The notes: generated by a model not told the origin, from the letters alone. Numbered from the stretch's first letter, positions 16,700 through 23,991 are shown. The stretch is DNA of 24,470 nt from Muribaculaceae bacterium (GCA_009775375.1 VSPO01000044.1:1-24470), one strand, 5' to 3'. Numbers and translations are program-made.

Positions 16700-17571
16700 A
16701 AATCGACGAAATCCGAAAAATCCCTCTGGTGGATTTTCTCAATCATTTGGGCTATCAGCCTACCGGACGCGACAGCAAAGGTTTGTGGTTCTATGCTCCA
16801 TACCGCAATGAGCGTAAGCCTTCGTTCCATGTCAATCCACACAAGAATTTGTGGTTTGACTTTGGAACGGGAGCGGGTGGTGACATCTTCTCGCTTGCCG
16901 GAGAAATGTCCGGTCATTCGGACTTTTTGAGGCAAGCCGATTATATCGCCGAGAAGATGCAGCTTCCGGTCGCCACAACCTATAAACCGATGCCTTTCAA
17001 AGAAGAGCCGTCTTTCTCCAACGTGGAGATCTCCAAGCTGCAACATCCGGCATTGCTGAAATACCTTGCAGACCGTGGAATACCGAGGGAGATTGCCCAA
17101 CGCTACTGTGTGCAGGTTGACTATGAGCTTCACGGCAAAAAATATTACGCCATCGGTTTTGAGAATAAAGCACACGGTTATGAATTGAGGAATCCTTTCT
17201 TCAAAGGGTCGTTTCCTCCTAAAGCTATAAGCCACCTCGCCAAAGGCAATCCCAGATGCTGCCTGTACGAAGGTTTCATAGACTTTCTTTCAGCGGAGAA
17301 ATTTGGTTTCAACGACTGCAACGATGTGATTGTACTAAACTCAGTGGCCAATCTCGGCAAGGCAATACCTCTACTCAATGACTATTCGGTGATGCTCTGT
17401 TTCTTCGACAATGATGCCGCAGGACAAGCCGCATATTCCAGACTTGAAAAGGAGTTCGGCACGAAAGCCTGTGACAAATCTTCCCTCTATCCAAACCACA
17501 AGGATCTCAACGACTACCTTGTGGATAAAATCCAAAGACAACAAAATAAAAAATCAAGATTAAAACTCTGA
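16696..17571 (+). CDS. traP: TraP, Toprim-domain DNA primase
   Basis: 291 residues. Residues 1-90 form a CHC2-like primase N-terminal domain that keeps the surrounding motif (PYRNERKPSFHVNPHKNLW) but lacks the zinc cysteines of DnaG. Residues about 185-280 form a Toprim domain, with acidic motif YEGFID at 191-196 and FFDNDAAG at 236-243. Such proteins prime or process the transferred strand. It is shorter than DnaG and has no helicase-binding domain. The C-terminus is basic (NKKSRLKL). The ATG overlaps the stop of the preceding gene, so the two are likely made together. Confidence 0.87.
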   Translation: MKIDEIRKIPLVDFLNHLGYQPTGRDSKGLWFYAPYRNERKPSFHVNPHKNLWFDFGTGAGGDIFSLAGEMSGHSDFLRQADYIAEKMQLPVATTYKPMPFKEEPSFSNVEISKLQHPALLKYLADRGIPREIAQRYCVQVDYELHGKKYYAIGFENKAHGYELRNPFFKGSFPPKAISHLAKGNPRCCLYEGFIDFLSAEKFGFNDCNDVIVLNSVANLGKAIPLLNDYSVMLCFFDNDAAGQAAYSRLEKEFGTKACDKSSLYPNHKDLNDYLVDKIQRQQNKKSRLKL

Positions 17572-17577
17572 AAGACA

Positions 17578-18108
17578 ATGAAGACAATTCTTAATAAACT
17601 TGGCGCAATCCGTGTCACTCCGCTCCGTTTCTTCGGATTCTGGGCAACTATTTTTGCCCTCGTGTTCGCTCTCTCATCCTGCAATGACGACCTCGATGTG
17701 CAGCAGTCCTATCCCTTCACCGTCGAGGTGATGCCCTACGGTGACAAAATCACAAAAGGCCAGACCGTGGAGTTGCGCTTTGAAATCAAGCCGGAGGGCA
17801 ACTATTCCAACACACTCTACACAATTCGATATTTCCAGTATGACGGTGAGGGAACGCTGAAACTCGTTGATGGCCCGGTGCTGACCAACAACGACCGTGT
17901 TCTGCTCGAAAGCAAGACTTTCCGCCTCACCTACACGGCAAAATCCTCCGATGCCCACAAATTCCTTGTGGTGATTGAGGACAACTTCGGCTCGACACCG
18001 TGGGAACAGACTTTTGAGTTCAACAGCAAAGACTCCGGCGATGATAACGGGGGCGGTGTGATTGTCAAACCCGTCAATCCCGGAATAATTACACCTGTGG
18101 ACCAATGA
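17578..18108 (+). CDS. traQ: TraQ, DUF3872 lipoprotein
   Basis: 176 residues. A hydrophobic signal at about 18-34 ends in lipobox LSSC with the lipidated cysteine at position 35, followed by acidic NDDLD. The mature part is one strand-rich domain (about 45-150), including SYPFTVEVMPYGDKITKGQ-type sequence, and a glycine/aspartate-rich tail. This is the TraQ/DUF3872 pattern of CTn operons. It is likely an outer-membrane or periplasm-facing lipoprotein of the apparatus. Overlaps the lysozyme gene by 4 bp. Confidence 0.82.
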   Translation: MKTILNKLGAIRVTPLRFFGFWATIFALVFALSSCNDDLDVQQSYPFTVEVMPYGDKITKGQTVELRFEIKPEGNYSNTLYTIRYFQYDGEGTLKLVDGPVLTNNDRVLLESKTFRLTYTAKSSDAHKFLVVIEDNFGSTPWEQTFEFNSKDSGDDNGGGVIVKPVNPGIITPVDQ

Positions 18109-18605
18109 GAAAGATAATGATGCTGTTTGTGGCGTTGCTGACCCTTGCGGCAGCAACGCCCGCCGCTCACGCTAAAAAGAGCATAATGGAGCTGCCACTC
18201 TTTGAACGTGCTGTGCTGATAATCAAGAAATTTGAAACGCTCCATAAGCCGAAGCATTGGCCGACAATAGGATTCGGTCATGTGGTACAACGTGGTGAGC
18301 CATATCGCAAGGGTATTCAACTCACCGAAAGACAGGCGGATGCCCTTCTGCGAAAAGACCTCCGTAAGTTCGTGTCGCTTTACAAACACATGGGAGAACG
18401 AAACGCAATCCTGCTCGGTACACTCGCCTATAATATCGGTCCCGGTGCGGTAAACCGCTCCACTGTCTATAAAAAACTGAAACGAGGCGACACCAACATC
18501 TACAAGGAATACACGGCACATTGCCACTACAAAGGTAAATTCCACAAACAACTGCACCAACGTCGTCAAACAGAACTGTTTTGGCTATACCATACTGTGA
18601 AGTAG
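18105..18605 (+). CDS. Conjugation-associated lysozyme (GH24-like muramidase)
   Basis: 166 residues with a signal peptide (MRKIMMLFVALLTLAAATPAAHA). The lysozyme core begins with the presumed catalytic glutamate E44 in KKFETLHKPKHWPTIGFGHV; the TIGFGH motif at 54-59 matches phage-type lysozymes. Later motifs LTERQADALLRKDL and LGTLAYNIGPGAV also fit. Compared with T4 lysozyme, the stretch between the glutamate and the TIGxGH threonine is shortened and the middle aspartate is absent, apparently a feature of this CTn family. It would locally cut peptidoglycan to admit the secretion channel. Last gene of the tra operon. Confidence 0.87.
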   Translation: MRKIMMLFVALLTLAAATPAAHAKKSIMELPLFERAVLIIKKFETLHKPKHWPTIGFGHVVQRGEPYRKGIQLTERQADALLRKDLRKFVSLYKHMGERNAILLGTLAYNIGPGAVNRSTVYKKLKRGDTNIYKEYTAHCHYKGKFHKQLHQRRQTELFWLYHTVK

Positions 18606-18620
18606 TCAACTCTTTATCTA

Positions 18621-18664
18621 AAGGCTTTTCCACGACTGTCGTTTGATAATCGTGGGAGAGTCTT
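18621..18664 (+). terminator. Tra operon terminator hairpin
   Basis: In RNA, 18621-18635 (AAGGCTTTTCCACGA) pairs with 18650-18664 (TCGTGGGAGAGTCTT) as a continuous 15-bp stem with three G-U pairs; loop 14 nt. It lies between convergent lysozyme and AbiEii genes. The G-U pairs become G-A/C-T-type mismatches on the minus strand, so it favours plus-strand transcripts. Confidence 0.6.
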
Positions 18665-18667
18665 GAA

Positions 18668-19684
18668 TTATATTGAGTTCAACCGTTCGTTAAGATTTTT
18701 CAGTTTGGTTATTAATGTCTCAAAATCTTCGTGTCCGAGACGAGAGTACATAAAATTATGTATCATTGCATCGTAATCTTCTTTATAGTCCTCGATCACA
18801 TTTTGAGGTGGTATAAATTTCACAGTATGTCTGTCATGGGTAGAATAATCTACAAAATCAAGATGATTGAATATGCTCCTATGTCTGATAATATCTTCGT
18901 AAAGCTCACGATTGTTTAAAGCTTCAATACCGTATGGCGTGTCCATTATCCGTGAGATGTCATACAGATGCCGTGACATTCTCATTGTTCTTGGATTCTC
19001 TTTCTGAAATTCCTCGTGAAGAAGCATAATCTTTTCAAGAAAAGTTCTGGAGGGAAGAACTGTCTTGAATTGTGCCTTTAAATCTTCCGCATTCGGTACT
19101 GTTTCAGAGATGAATGAGCGCATCGTTTTCATTTCCACAGGTTCATCCATTGAAAGACAGCTTATCTCAATTTTAACCTGCGGTTTGAGGTATTCAGATA
19201 AGTCAGCCACAACCGAGTTATATTTCACCAGTATCACAGAAGGATGTGTGGTGGCTCTCAGTTCCACAAGTTCATTATCTTTTTCCTGATGGGTGACAGG
19301 CTCAATGGTAAAATCTGTTATTCCCATTGAGTTGAGTTCGGAAGCCAACTCCTCTGGCAACTCCCGGATAATATAATGACGTGCGGTGCGTCGTACTTTT
19401 GCTAACTGATTGTTTGAAGTTCCGGATATTGCAAATCTGTCCTCTCGTCTCAGTGCGACATCAATGTCTTCGCTGAATCGGTCAATCAGATTCCAACCCT
19501 TTGATAATGAGGTGCCTCCCTTGAACGACATAAGGTTGGCGTATCGGGTGTTTGACAGGGCCTTCAAGACCATTGTTACCCACCAGTCTTTCTCAACAGC
19601 CAACAGAGGCAACCCCTTGGCTGCACTTGTTATGTCAAGAATGTCAAGACGGTCTTCTATGTTATAAGATTGCCAATGTTTCAT
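18668..19684 (-). CDS. abiEii: AbiEii/AbiGii-family nucleotidyltransferase toxin
   Basis: 338 residues. The DNA polymerase-beta-like nucleotidyltransferase motifs of AbiEii are visible: KGGTSLSKGW at 55-64, SEDIDVAL at 71-78 (metal-binding D73 and D75) and PQVKIEISCLS at about 169-179. AbiEii toxins are the effector of type IV toxin-antitoxin/abortive infection modules; studied homologues transfer nucleotides to RNA targets. The start overlaps the upstream antitoxin gene by 23 bp. This module looks more A/T-rich than the tra genes, consistent with separately acquired cargo. Confidence 0.9.
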   Translation of the reverse strand: MKHWQSYNIEDRLDILDITSAAKGLPLLAVEKDWWVTMVLKALSNTRYANLMSFKGGTSLSKGWNLIDRFSEDIDVALRREDRFAISGTSNNQLAKVRRTARHYIIRELPEELASELNSMGITDFTIEPVTHQEKDNELVELRATTHPSVILVKYNSVVADLSEYLKPQVKIEISCLSMDEPVEMKTMRSFISETVPNAEDLKAQFKTVLPSRTFLEKIMLLHEEFQKENPRTMRMSRHLYDISRIMDTPYGIEALNNRELYEDIIRHRSIFNHLDFVDYSTHDRHTVKFIPPQNVIEDYKEDYDAMIHNFMYSRLGHEDFETLITKLKNLNERLNSI

Positions 19685-20291
19685 CTTTTGGGTCAGGGAT
19701 TAGAGGTTTTAAAAATTTCTGTATCCATTGTGGAGCCAAAAGCAAATCTTCCGGGATTAAATTCCTATCCTTAGCTTGCGCGATATACGATTTTAACTGA
19801 GAGATTTCGGATTGCCCTATATTGTCTTTACCCAATTCTTTCAAGGCCTGAATTATCAATATCACAGTCTGACCCTTTGCAGCAAAATTTTTGGGTGCCG
19901 CGTGTCTGAACTTTATGCTGCGGTTGCCTATCTTTACCTCACGGGTGGATCCGGTGGTTAGGTAAGTCAGAGTCATCGGTACCTGAGTGGATAATCCTAA
20001 CAGATTGATGGCCGTATAACCGGACGGGACAATCTGAACGTGGTCCCTTTCCGCTATTTTCTTAGCAATCAATTCAAGAGACGGGGGAACAACACCGAAT
20101 CTGGACTTTTTTGGTTTGGCGTATATACCATGTGTCAGATGTACAAGTACACCCGACAAACGTGCCTGCAGAAATATCTTTCTTACGGACTCAATTGCTC
20201 CTTCTCCACTAAAATCAGACAGAAAAAATATGCTGTTCTCAGGACTTTCCTCTATCTGTCTCAGTATTGAGGCCTTGATGTCGCCTTTCAT
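19662..20291 (-). CDS. abiEi: AbiEi-type antitoxin/autorepressor (DUF6088-like)
   Basis: 209 residues. The N-terminal ~70 residues form a winged-helix pattern (SILRQIEESPENSIFFLSDF, then a helix and the wing LVHLTHGIYAKPKKSRFG, quoted in part), as in AbiEi antitoxins that repress their own promoter. The C-terminal domain, with SGYTAINLLGLSTQVP and IKFRHAAPKNFAAKG, is the antitoxin part. It is first in its operon and overlaps the toxin gene by 23 bp, the usual AbiE order. A TATCTTTG box lies just upstream on the minus strand. Confidence 0.87.
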   Translation of the reverse strand: MKGDIKASILRQIEESPENSIFFLSDFSGEGAIESVRKIFLQARLSGVLVHLTHGIYAKPKKSRFGVVPPSLELIAKKIAERDHVQIVPSGYTAINLLGLSTQVPMTLTYLTTGSTREVKIGNRSIKFRHAAPKNFAAKGQTVILIIQALKELGKDNIGQSEISQLKSYIAQAKDRNLIPEDLLLAPQWIQKFLKPLIPDPKDETLAIL

Positions 20292-20335
20292 TGCTTAACA
20301 ATATTTAATACCGATTTATCTCAAATATTTCGGTG

Positions 20336-20343
20336 CAAAGATA
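20336..20343 (-). promoter_or_regulatory. Bacteroidetes -7 box for abiEi-abiEii
   Basis: Minus-strand TATCTTTG exactly fits TAnnTTTG, about 45 bp upstream of the abiEi ATG, giving a leader of roughly 38 nt. No clear -33 box. The flanking A/T-rich region could hold AbiEi operator sites, but no clean repeat is seen. Confidence 0.55.
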
Positions 20344-20505
20344 GTCAATTTATCTGAAGTGTGAAATAGTCGCCCACAAATAATATAAAAAGTTTCTAAT
20401 GATGCCGTATTGGCAGTGGGGACAGCTTTATTGCCGCCTTTGGGCGGCCGAAAATATCTTATAAAACGTGGTATTCTGAATGATGGGCACTGCGGTTTCT
20501 TTTTC

Positions 20506-20574
20506 GCCTTTTTCTTGACCGCCTTAGCTCATGCAAGAAAAAGGCCCCGCCAACTACTCGGAGTCGGCGAAGCC
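20506..20574 (-). terminator. Terminator of the pcfK-pcfJ accessory operon, two overlapping stems
   Basis: For minus-strand transcripts, GGC-AA/CC-CGCC arms at 20543-20551 and 20566-20574 form a GC-rich hairpin followed by a T-rich run (20535-20542 on the complement), a classic intrinsic terminator. A second perfect 12-bp inverted repeat, GCCTTTTTCTTG (20506-20517) with CAAGAAAAAGGC (20534-20545), overlaps it and could end plus-strand transcripts too. Confidence 0.75.
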
Positions 20575-20601
20575 TATAGAAAGACTATGGCGTGTCTTTG
20601 A

Positions 20602-20853
20602 TTACTTGGGTATCATTTCTTCGATGACGACAATGAGGCAGTTGCCGTCATCGTCAAGCCATTCATACAGGTGCGGTAGGTCGTGTCTTAATTCACCTTC
20701 TCGGTTGGAGAAGTTGAGCATACCTTCTTCGATTTCTGCCTCCTTTGCTTTGAGTGCGTCTTGATAGTTCGCATAAAGCTGGTGGCAGTCGGTAGTCTCG
20801 TAGTCTGAGTGTTCAATCAGAACGCTCACAAGATAGAATTTCTGAGGTGTCAT
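20602..20853 (-). CDS. Small acidic hypothetical protein
   Basis: 83 residues, not recognised. Net acidic, with KFYLVSVLIEH at the start, a central helix rich in Ala/Lys/Glu (DALKAKEAEIEEGM), and a terminal strand CLIVVIEEMIP. No signal peptide or membrane segment. The ATG overlaps the stop of the upstream small gene (ATGA), and a strong terminator begins right after the stop, both supporting a real, last gene in the operon. Confidence 0.6.
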   Translation of the reverse strand: MTPQKFYLVSVLIEHSDYETTDCHQLYANYQDALKAKEAEIEEGMLNFSNREGELRHDLPHLYEWLDDDGNCLIVVIEEMIPK

Positions 20854-21113
20854 AGTTGTTGGGGATTTGTTGGGTTGGGGTTATGGTAGATTATATCACA
20901 GTCAATCACATTGGTGGGGAGTCCGAACAAGGGATAGTGAGTGAAATATGGATGATAATTGCCTTCCTCGTCTGTTATTGGCGAGATTATCTCCACATGC
21001 CAATCACGCATCCACTTGTCAATCATTGATATTTCTTCATCGGCAAGTCCGGTGGTATCGCCATTTATGCAGTAACCAAGTGCCCATGCCGGTATGCTTT
21101 CGGTAGTTTTCAT
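20850..21113 (-). CDS. Small hypothetical protein of the accessory operon
   Basis: 87 residues, not securely recognised. The sequence opens IPAWALGYCINGDTTGLADEE (quoted from residue 7 in part) and continues with a helix and a C-terminal YFTHYPLFGLPTNVIDCDIIYH; it looks like a single small soluble domain. Similar small proteins are common in the pcfJ/pcfK neighbourhood of Bacteroidales mobile elements. It is coupled to the next gene by a 4-bp overlap and follows pcfJ after 54 bp. Confidence 0.62.
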   Translation of the reverse strand: MKTTESIPAWALGYCINGDTTGLADEEISMIDKWMRDWHVEIISPITDEEGNYHPYFTHYPLFGLPTNVIDCDIIYHNPNPTNPQQL

Positions 21114-21167
21114 ATTCTTTTTTGGGTTTTGTGACCTCCGACATTTCTGCCGGAGGTCGGGGTTAAC

Positions 21168-22439
21168 TTATGCTCTCGCTCTCTTGCGCTGTCTGATTAG
21201 CTTGGTGTTAGCCTTGATTATCTCGGAGATGCGGTCGGTATATTTGCATACTCCGTTGGCAAAGGCTCGGCATTGTATCACGGAATAGTCTTTCAGCGAG
21301 ATTTCAATGGTGGCGATTGTCTTTCTGCCAATCTTGGCGGTGAACACCAGAGAGTCCTTTTTGAGATAGTAGCTTGATGAGCCTACGCAGATATGCTGCC
21401 TTGAGCCTTCCTCGTAATACTCGGCTACGGAGTTGAGTGTATGTATTATGATTTCTCCGTCAGTCATCACAAGTCCGAGATATTTCCCTTTGAGTTTGGC
21501 GAACTCGGCTTCATCGGCTTCCGCTCTCTTGCGGTCGGCTTCCCTCTGCTCCTTGATGCGCTGGCGTTCAACTTTCGCCACATATTCATTGTGGGCGGCT
21601 TGGAGGTCGGTGGGTGCTACCAAATTGGGGTTGTGGAGGTCTTTGCCCATTCTATCCAACATCCGGATGTAGTCAAACCACGTCTGAACATTGATGAACT
21701 TGAAACCTGCTCGCCGTGCTGCCTTGATGGAGTCCCAATACTTGTCAACCTCCTGGGGATGGTGGCAAAGGTGGCGTAGCAATTCAATCTCTCCGGCTTT
21801 CATCAGCGTCTCAGCCTTGGGGTTGGTAAGCAACTGCTGAAAGAGTGTCACGGGATTGATGCAATGGCAGTATCCGGCAAAACCGTTTCTTTTCAGTGTC
21901 TCGGTCGCCTTGATGCGTGGGTAAACCCATTCATCGGATATGCGTTGGAACGCCTCGTTGTCCCTGCGGATTTCAAAGGGGGAGCCATAAGCGAAGCAGT
22001 CAAAGTAGTAACCTCCGAAAGTGCGGCACAACCCCACGACTGTCTTTCCACCCTTTGGGTCTATCCAATATTGCCCTATTTCCAAATAGGCGGGATTTGC
22101 CTTCATCCCCTTGCGAAACTCGGCGATGAGAATGAACATCCTCACCACTTGATAACCTCCCTTTGTTGTTATCACGTTGAAGTAGGATTTCTCTTTGCAG
22201 ACTCTTTGGGCAGTGGTCTTGACCTCAACCCTCCTTCCGCAGTGGGGACAGGTGGTCATACCTTCATCTGCCGTCCATTCGTGACCGCACGACATACATA
22301 CGGCTTTCCCATTCTTCAAGCGATAGGCGAAGTGAGTGAAAGTGTTGTTGAACGCCCATTGCATCTGGGCGGTGGTGAGTGGGCGAAGCTGCCCACTCAG
22401 TGCCATTATCTCTTTTTGCTTTTTGGTCTTGGCTTTCAT
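21168..22439 (-). CDS. PcfJ-like protein
   Basis: 423 residues. A zinc-ribbon-like module with CMSCGHEW and CPHCGRRVEVK (C48, C51, C64, C67) is followed by conserved regions including YQVVRMFILIAEFRKG and, near the C-terminus, GSRQHICVGSSSYYLKK and the ending KANTKLIRQRKRARA. This fits the PcfJ family, named from the enterococcal pCF10 transfer region and common on Bacteroidales ICEs with a PcfK partner. Molecular function is unknown; the zinc ribbon and basic tail suggest nucleic-acid contact. It lies 11 bp after the pcfK-like gene. Confidence 0.8.
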   Translation of the reverse strand: MKAKTKKQKEIMALSGQLRPLTTAQMQWAFNNTFTHFAYRLKNGKAVCMSCGHEWTADEGMTTCPHCGRRVEVKTTAQRVCKEKSYFNVITTKGGYQVVRMFILIAEFRKGMKANPAYLEIGQYWIDPKGGKTVVGLCRTFGGYYFDCFAYGSPFEIRRDNEAFQRISDEWVYPRIKATETLKRNGFAGYCHCINPVTLFQQLLTNPKAETLMKAGEIELLRHLCHHPQEVDKYWDSIKAARRAGFKFINVQTWFDYIRMLDRMGKDLHNPNLVAPTDLQAAHNEYVAKVERQRIKEQREADRKRAEADEAEFAKLKGKYLGLVMTDGEIIIHTLNSVAEYYEEGSRQHICVGSSSYYLKKDSLVFTAKIGRKTIATIEISLKDYSVIQCRAFANGVCKYTDRISEIIKANTKLIRQRKRARA

Positions 22440-22450
22440 AGCGGTAAGTT

Positions 22451-22960
22451 TTAGAAGTCATCTCCGAAGAGATTGCCTTGTTGAACATTGATTTCTGCAC
22501 CTGCTTTGGGTGCGGAGTGGGTAGCCTTCGGTTGTGATTTAGGCTGGTTTTGTCTGCGGAGTTCTCGGAGTTGTTCCTCACGATACTGCTCCTTCGCCTG
22601 TTCTCGGAGTTGAGCCTTGTCTTCATCGGAGAGTTCCGGCTTGCCAACCACGATGTTGCAGTTGACATTCCCACAATCCTCTATCTCGTTTTCATCGAAA
22701 TAGTGAGTGAGTAGATTTAGTACGGTGGTGTCATCTACCACGCATAACCCGCTTTTTTGTATCTGGTTGCAGAGATAGTTCACCGCTCCCTCCATTGACT
22801 TTTGAGGATTAGCCATTTTGATGGCGAACATCGGCTCGGCGATGCAACGCTCTTGCAGCATCTGCTGCATTACCTCGATTGCAGAGGTTGATGATTTGGC
22901 TCCATATTGTTTATTTTTAATGGAGTCGCCGATTCCGTTGGAATTCATAGTAGTTGCCAT
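22451..22960 (-). CDS. PcfK-like protein (family that also includes AcrIIA9)
   Basis: 169 residues. Residues about 20-90 form the helical PcfK-like core (AIEVMQQMLQERCIAEPMFA, then NPQKSMEGAVNYLCNQI and VLNLLTHYFDE). A charged helical region (LSDEDKAQLREQAKEQYREEQ) and a low-complexity linker lead to an acidic-aromatic end, NLFGDDF. PcfK-like proteins of Bacteroidales include relatives of the Cas9 inhibitor AcrIIA9, so anti-CRISPR activity is possible but not shown here. The partner pcfJ-like gene follows in the same operon. Confidence 0.78.
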   Translation of the reverse strand: MATTMNSNGIGDSIKNKQYGAKSSTSAIEVMQQMLQERCIAEPMFAIKMANPQKSMEGAVNYLCNQIQKSGLCVVDDTTVLNLLTHYFDENEIEDCGNVNCNIVVGKPELSDEDKAQLREQAKEQYREEQLRELRRQNQPKSQPKATHSAPKAGAEINVQQGNLFGDDF

Positions 22961-22971
22961 AGTCTATATTT

Positions 22972-23187
22972 TTAGAATGTTAATATCCAAAAGATTATCA
23001 GTAGTGCGGTTATGATTGATATTACCCAACCCAAACCTCGGAATATCGGTCTGATGAACACCCAAAACACCAATCCTACGATTGAGGCGATGATGATAGC
23101 GACCACCCTTGCAACCCTTTTTATGCGGTTGAGGCTGGAGATGGATGCTTTGCCTCGTCTATCTGATATGTTGCTGTTCGTTTTCAT
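22972..23187 (-). CDS. Small two-helix membrane protein
   Basis: 71 residues, not recognised as a named family. A polar, basic N-terminus (to about residue 27) is followed by two hydrophobic helices at about 28-46 and 52-70, separated by RPIFRGLGW. It is the first gene of the leftward accessory operon, 11 bp before the pcfK-like gene. Its leader overlaps the structured sequence at 23229-23383. No perfect TAnnTTTG box is seen; TATTCTTTG (minus strand, 23339-23347) is a near match. Confidence 0.55.
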   Translation of the reverse strand: MKTNSNISDRRGKASISSLNRIKRVARVVAIIIASIVGLVFWVFIRPIFRGLGWVISIITALLIIFWILTF

Positions 23188-23228
23188 CGTGCGACATTTT
23201 TTTTATGCGTCTATCGGCTATCGAAGTT

Positions 23229-23383
23229 TTGCTTGCTCGTTATACTCACCGCGCGGCTGGCGCAAAGGGATGTTCGCCCTCGGCGGAAAAAATACAAGCT
23301 GACCGCAGGGAGGTCTGGAGATTTTTTCCACCGAAAGGCAAAGAATATCCCGGTCTGCCACGTTCAACAGACCGAGCAAGCAA
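23229..23383. repeat. Nested inverted repeats able to fold as a ~155-nt structured element
   Basis: Outer stem: TTGCTTGCTCG (23229-23239) with CGAGCAAGCAA (23373-23383), 11 bp perfect. Inner stem: GGCGGAAAAAAT (23282-23293) with ATTTTTTCCACC (23321-23332), 11 of 12, extendable. Third stem: CGGTCTG (23351-23357) with CAGACCG (23368-23374), sharing two bases with the outer stem. It lies in the leader of the small-membrane-protein/pcfK operon. Confidence 0.6.
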
Positions 23384-23924
23384 TTACTTCCATAGTTGAT
23401 CGTATCGCAATAAACAGGAGCTAAGTATCCGCGCCGGTGAAAACGAATGACAACATATTGACATGCCCCCTCCTTGAAAAATATGGCACCGAAATAAAAA
23501 GGATGGAACTGCCCAGCCCCGGAAAGGCGAGTCTATACGCGCAATAGCGAAGCATGAGCCATGAGCGGATTGTCTCGCCCCGTGGGTCGCAATCAAGCGG
23601 AGAGTGGCGTGGCCGTCGAAAAAGTCCTTACAATGCAACGTCGCCCGGAACACGGGGCATCGCCGGAAAGTCTTGCGGTATGGATGCGATAGAGAAGCGG
23701 CGCATCCCTCCACAAGGCGTTGGCTATGCCCGGTGTTCAGACGTTGCCCATAGGCGTATGCGGAGAAATGACATCAGCGTAGCCGTTGTTATTTGTCGGC
23801 ATCCCGCCGCCAACCATATAGACCGCCACGTCTCTCTCCGATTATATTTATTGAAAACCATACAAATTATCATGTATTATTTTTGTGGATTTCAAAATGT
23901 TTCGTGATTTTGTTGACCAAAAGC

Positions 23925-23936
23925 GTAACATGTTAC
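23925..23936. promoter_or_regulatory. Perfect 12-bp palindrome GTAACATGTTAC
   Basis: Uninterrupted two-fold symmetric site in A/T-rich intergenic DNA, the form of a dimeric regulator's operator. No gene start is close, so the target is unclear; it is about 215 bp upstream of the promoter at 24139-24146. Confidence 0.4.
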
Positions 23937-23991
23937 ATTTTTAGTCAAAACAATGCGGATAAAGAGAGATACATAGGAATGATGACGGTAT

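Larger units (their letters stand above)
20292..20601. other. Gene-free spacer between AbiE promoter and accessory operon terminator
   Basis: 310 bp with no supported gene. From left to right: the AbiE promoter (20336-20343), a compact hairpin GCCGCC-TTTG-GGCGGC (20433-20448) followed by an A/T-rich run, and overlapping terminator stems at 20506-20574. The open plus frame at 20410-20601 is judged a chance frame because it runs through these hairpins. Confidence 0.6.

Noticed and set aside
21864..22454. 196-codon plus-strand frame antisense to the pcfJ-like gene
   Set aside because: Lies opposite a gene with clear zinc-ribbon and family motifs; a shadow of its codon pattern.
23384..23713. 109-codon minus-strand frame (starting MEGCAASLSHPYRK)
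   Set aside because: Cysteine/arginine/histidine-rich chance composition, no family resemblance, and it runs through perfect hairpins; treated as non-coding.
23554..23907. 117-codon plus-strand frame opposite the previous one
   Set aside because: Overlaps a comparable frame on the other strand, no recognisable domain, and crosses the GGATGCG/CGCATCC hairpin and the GC-to-AT composition change.
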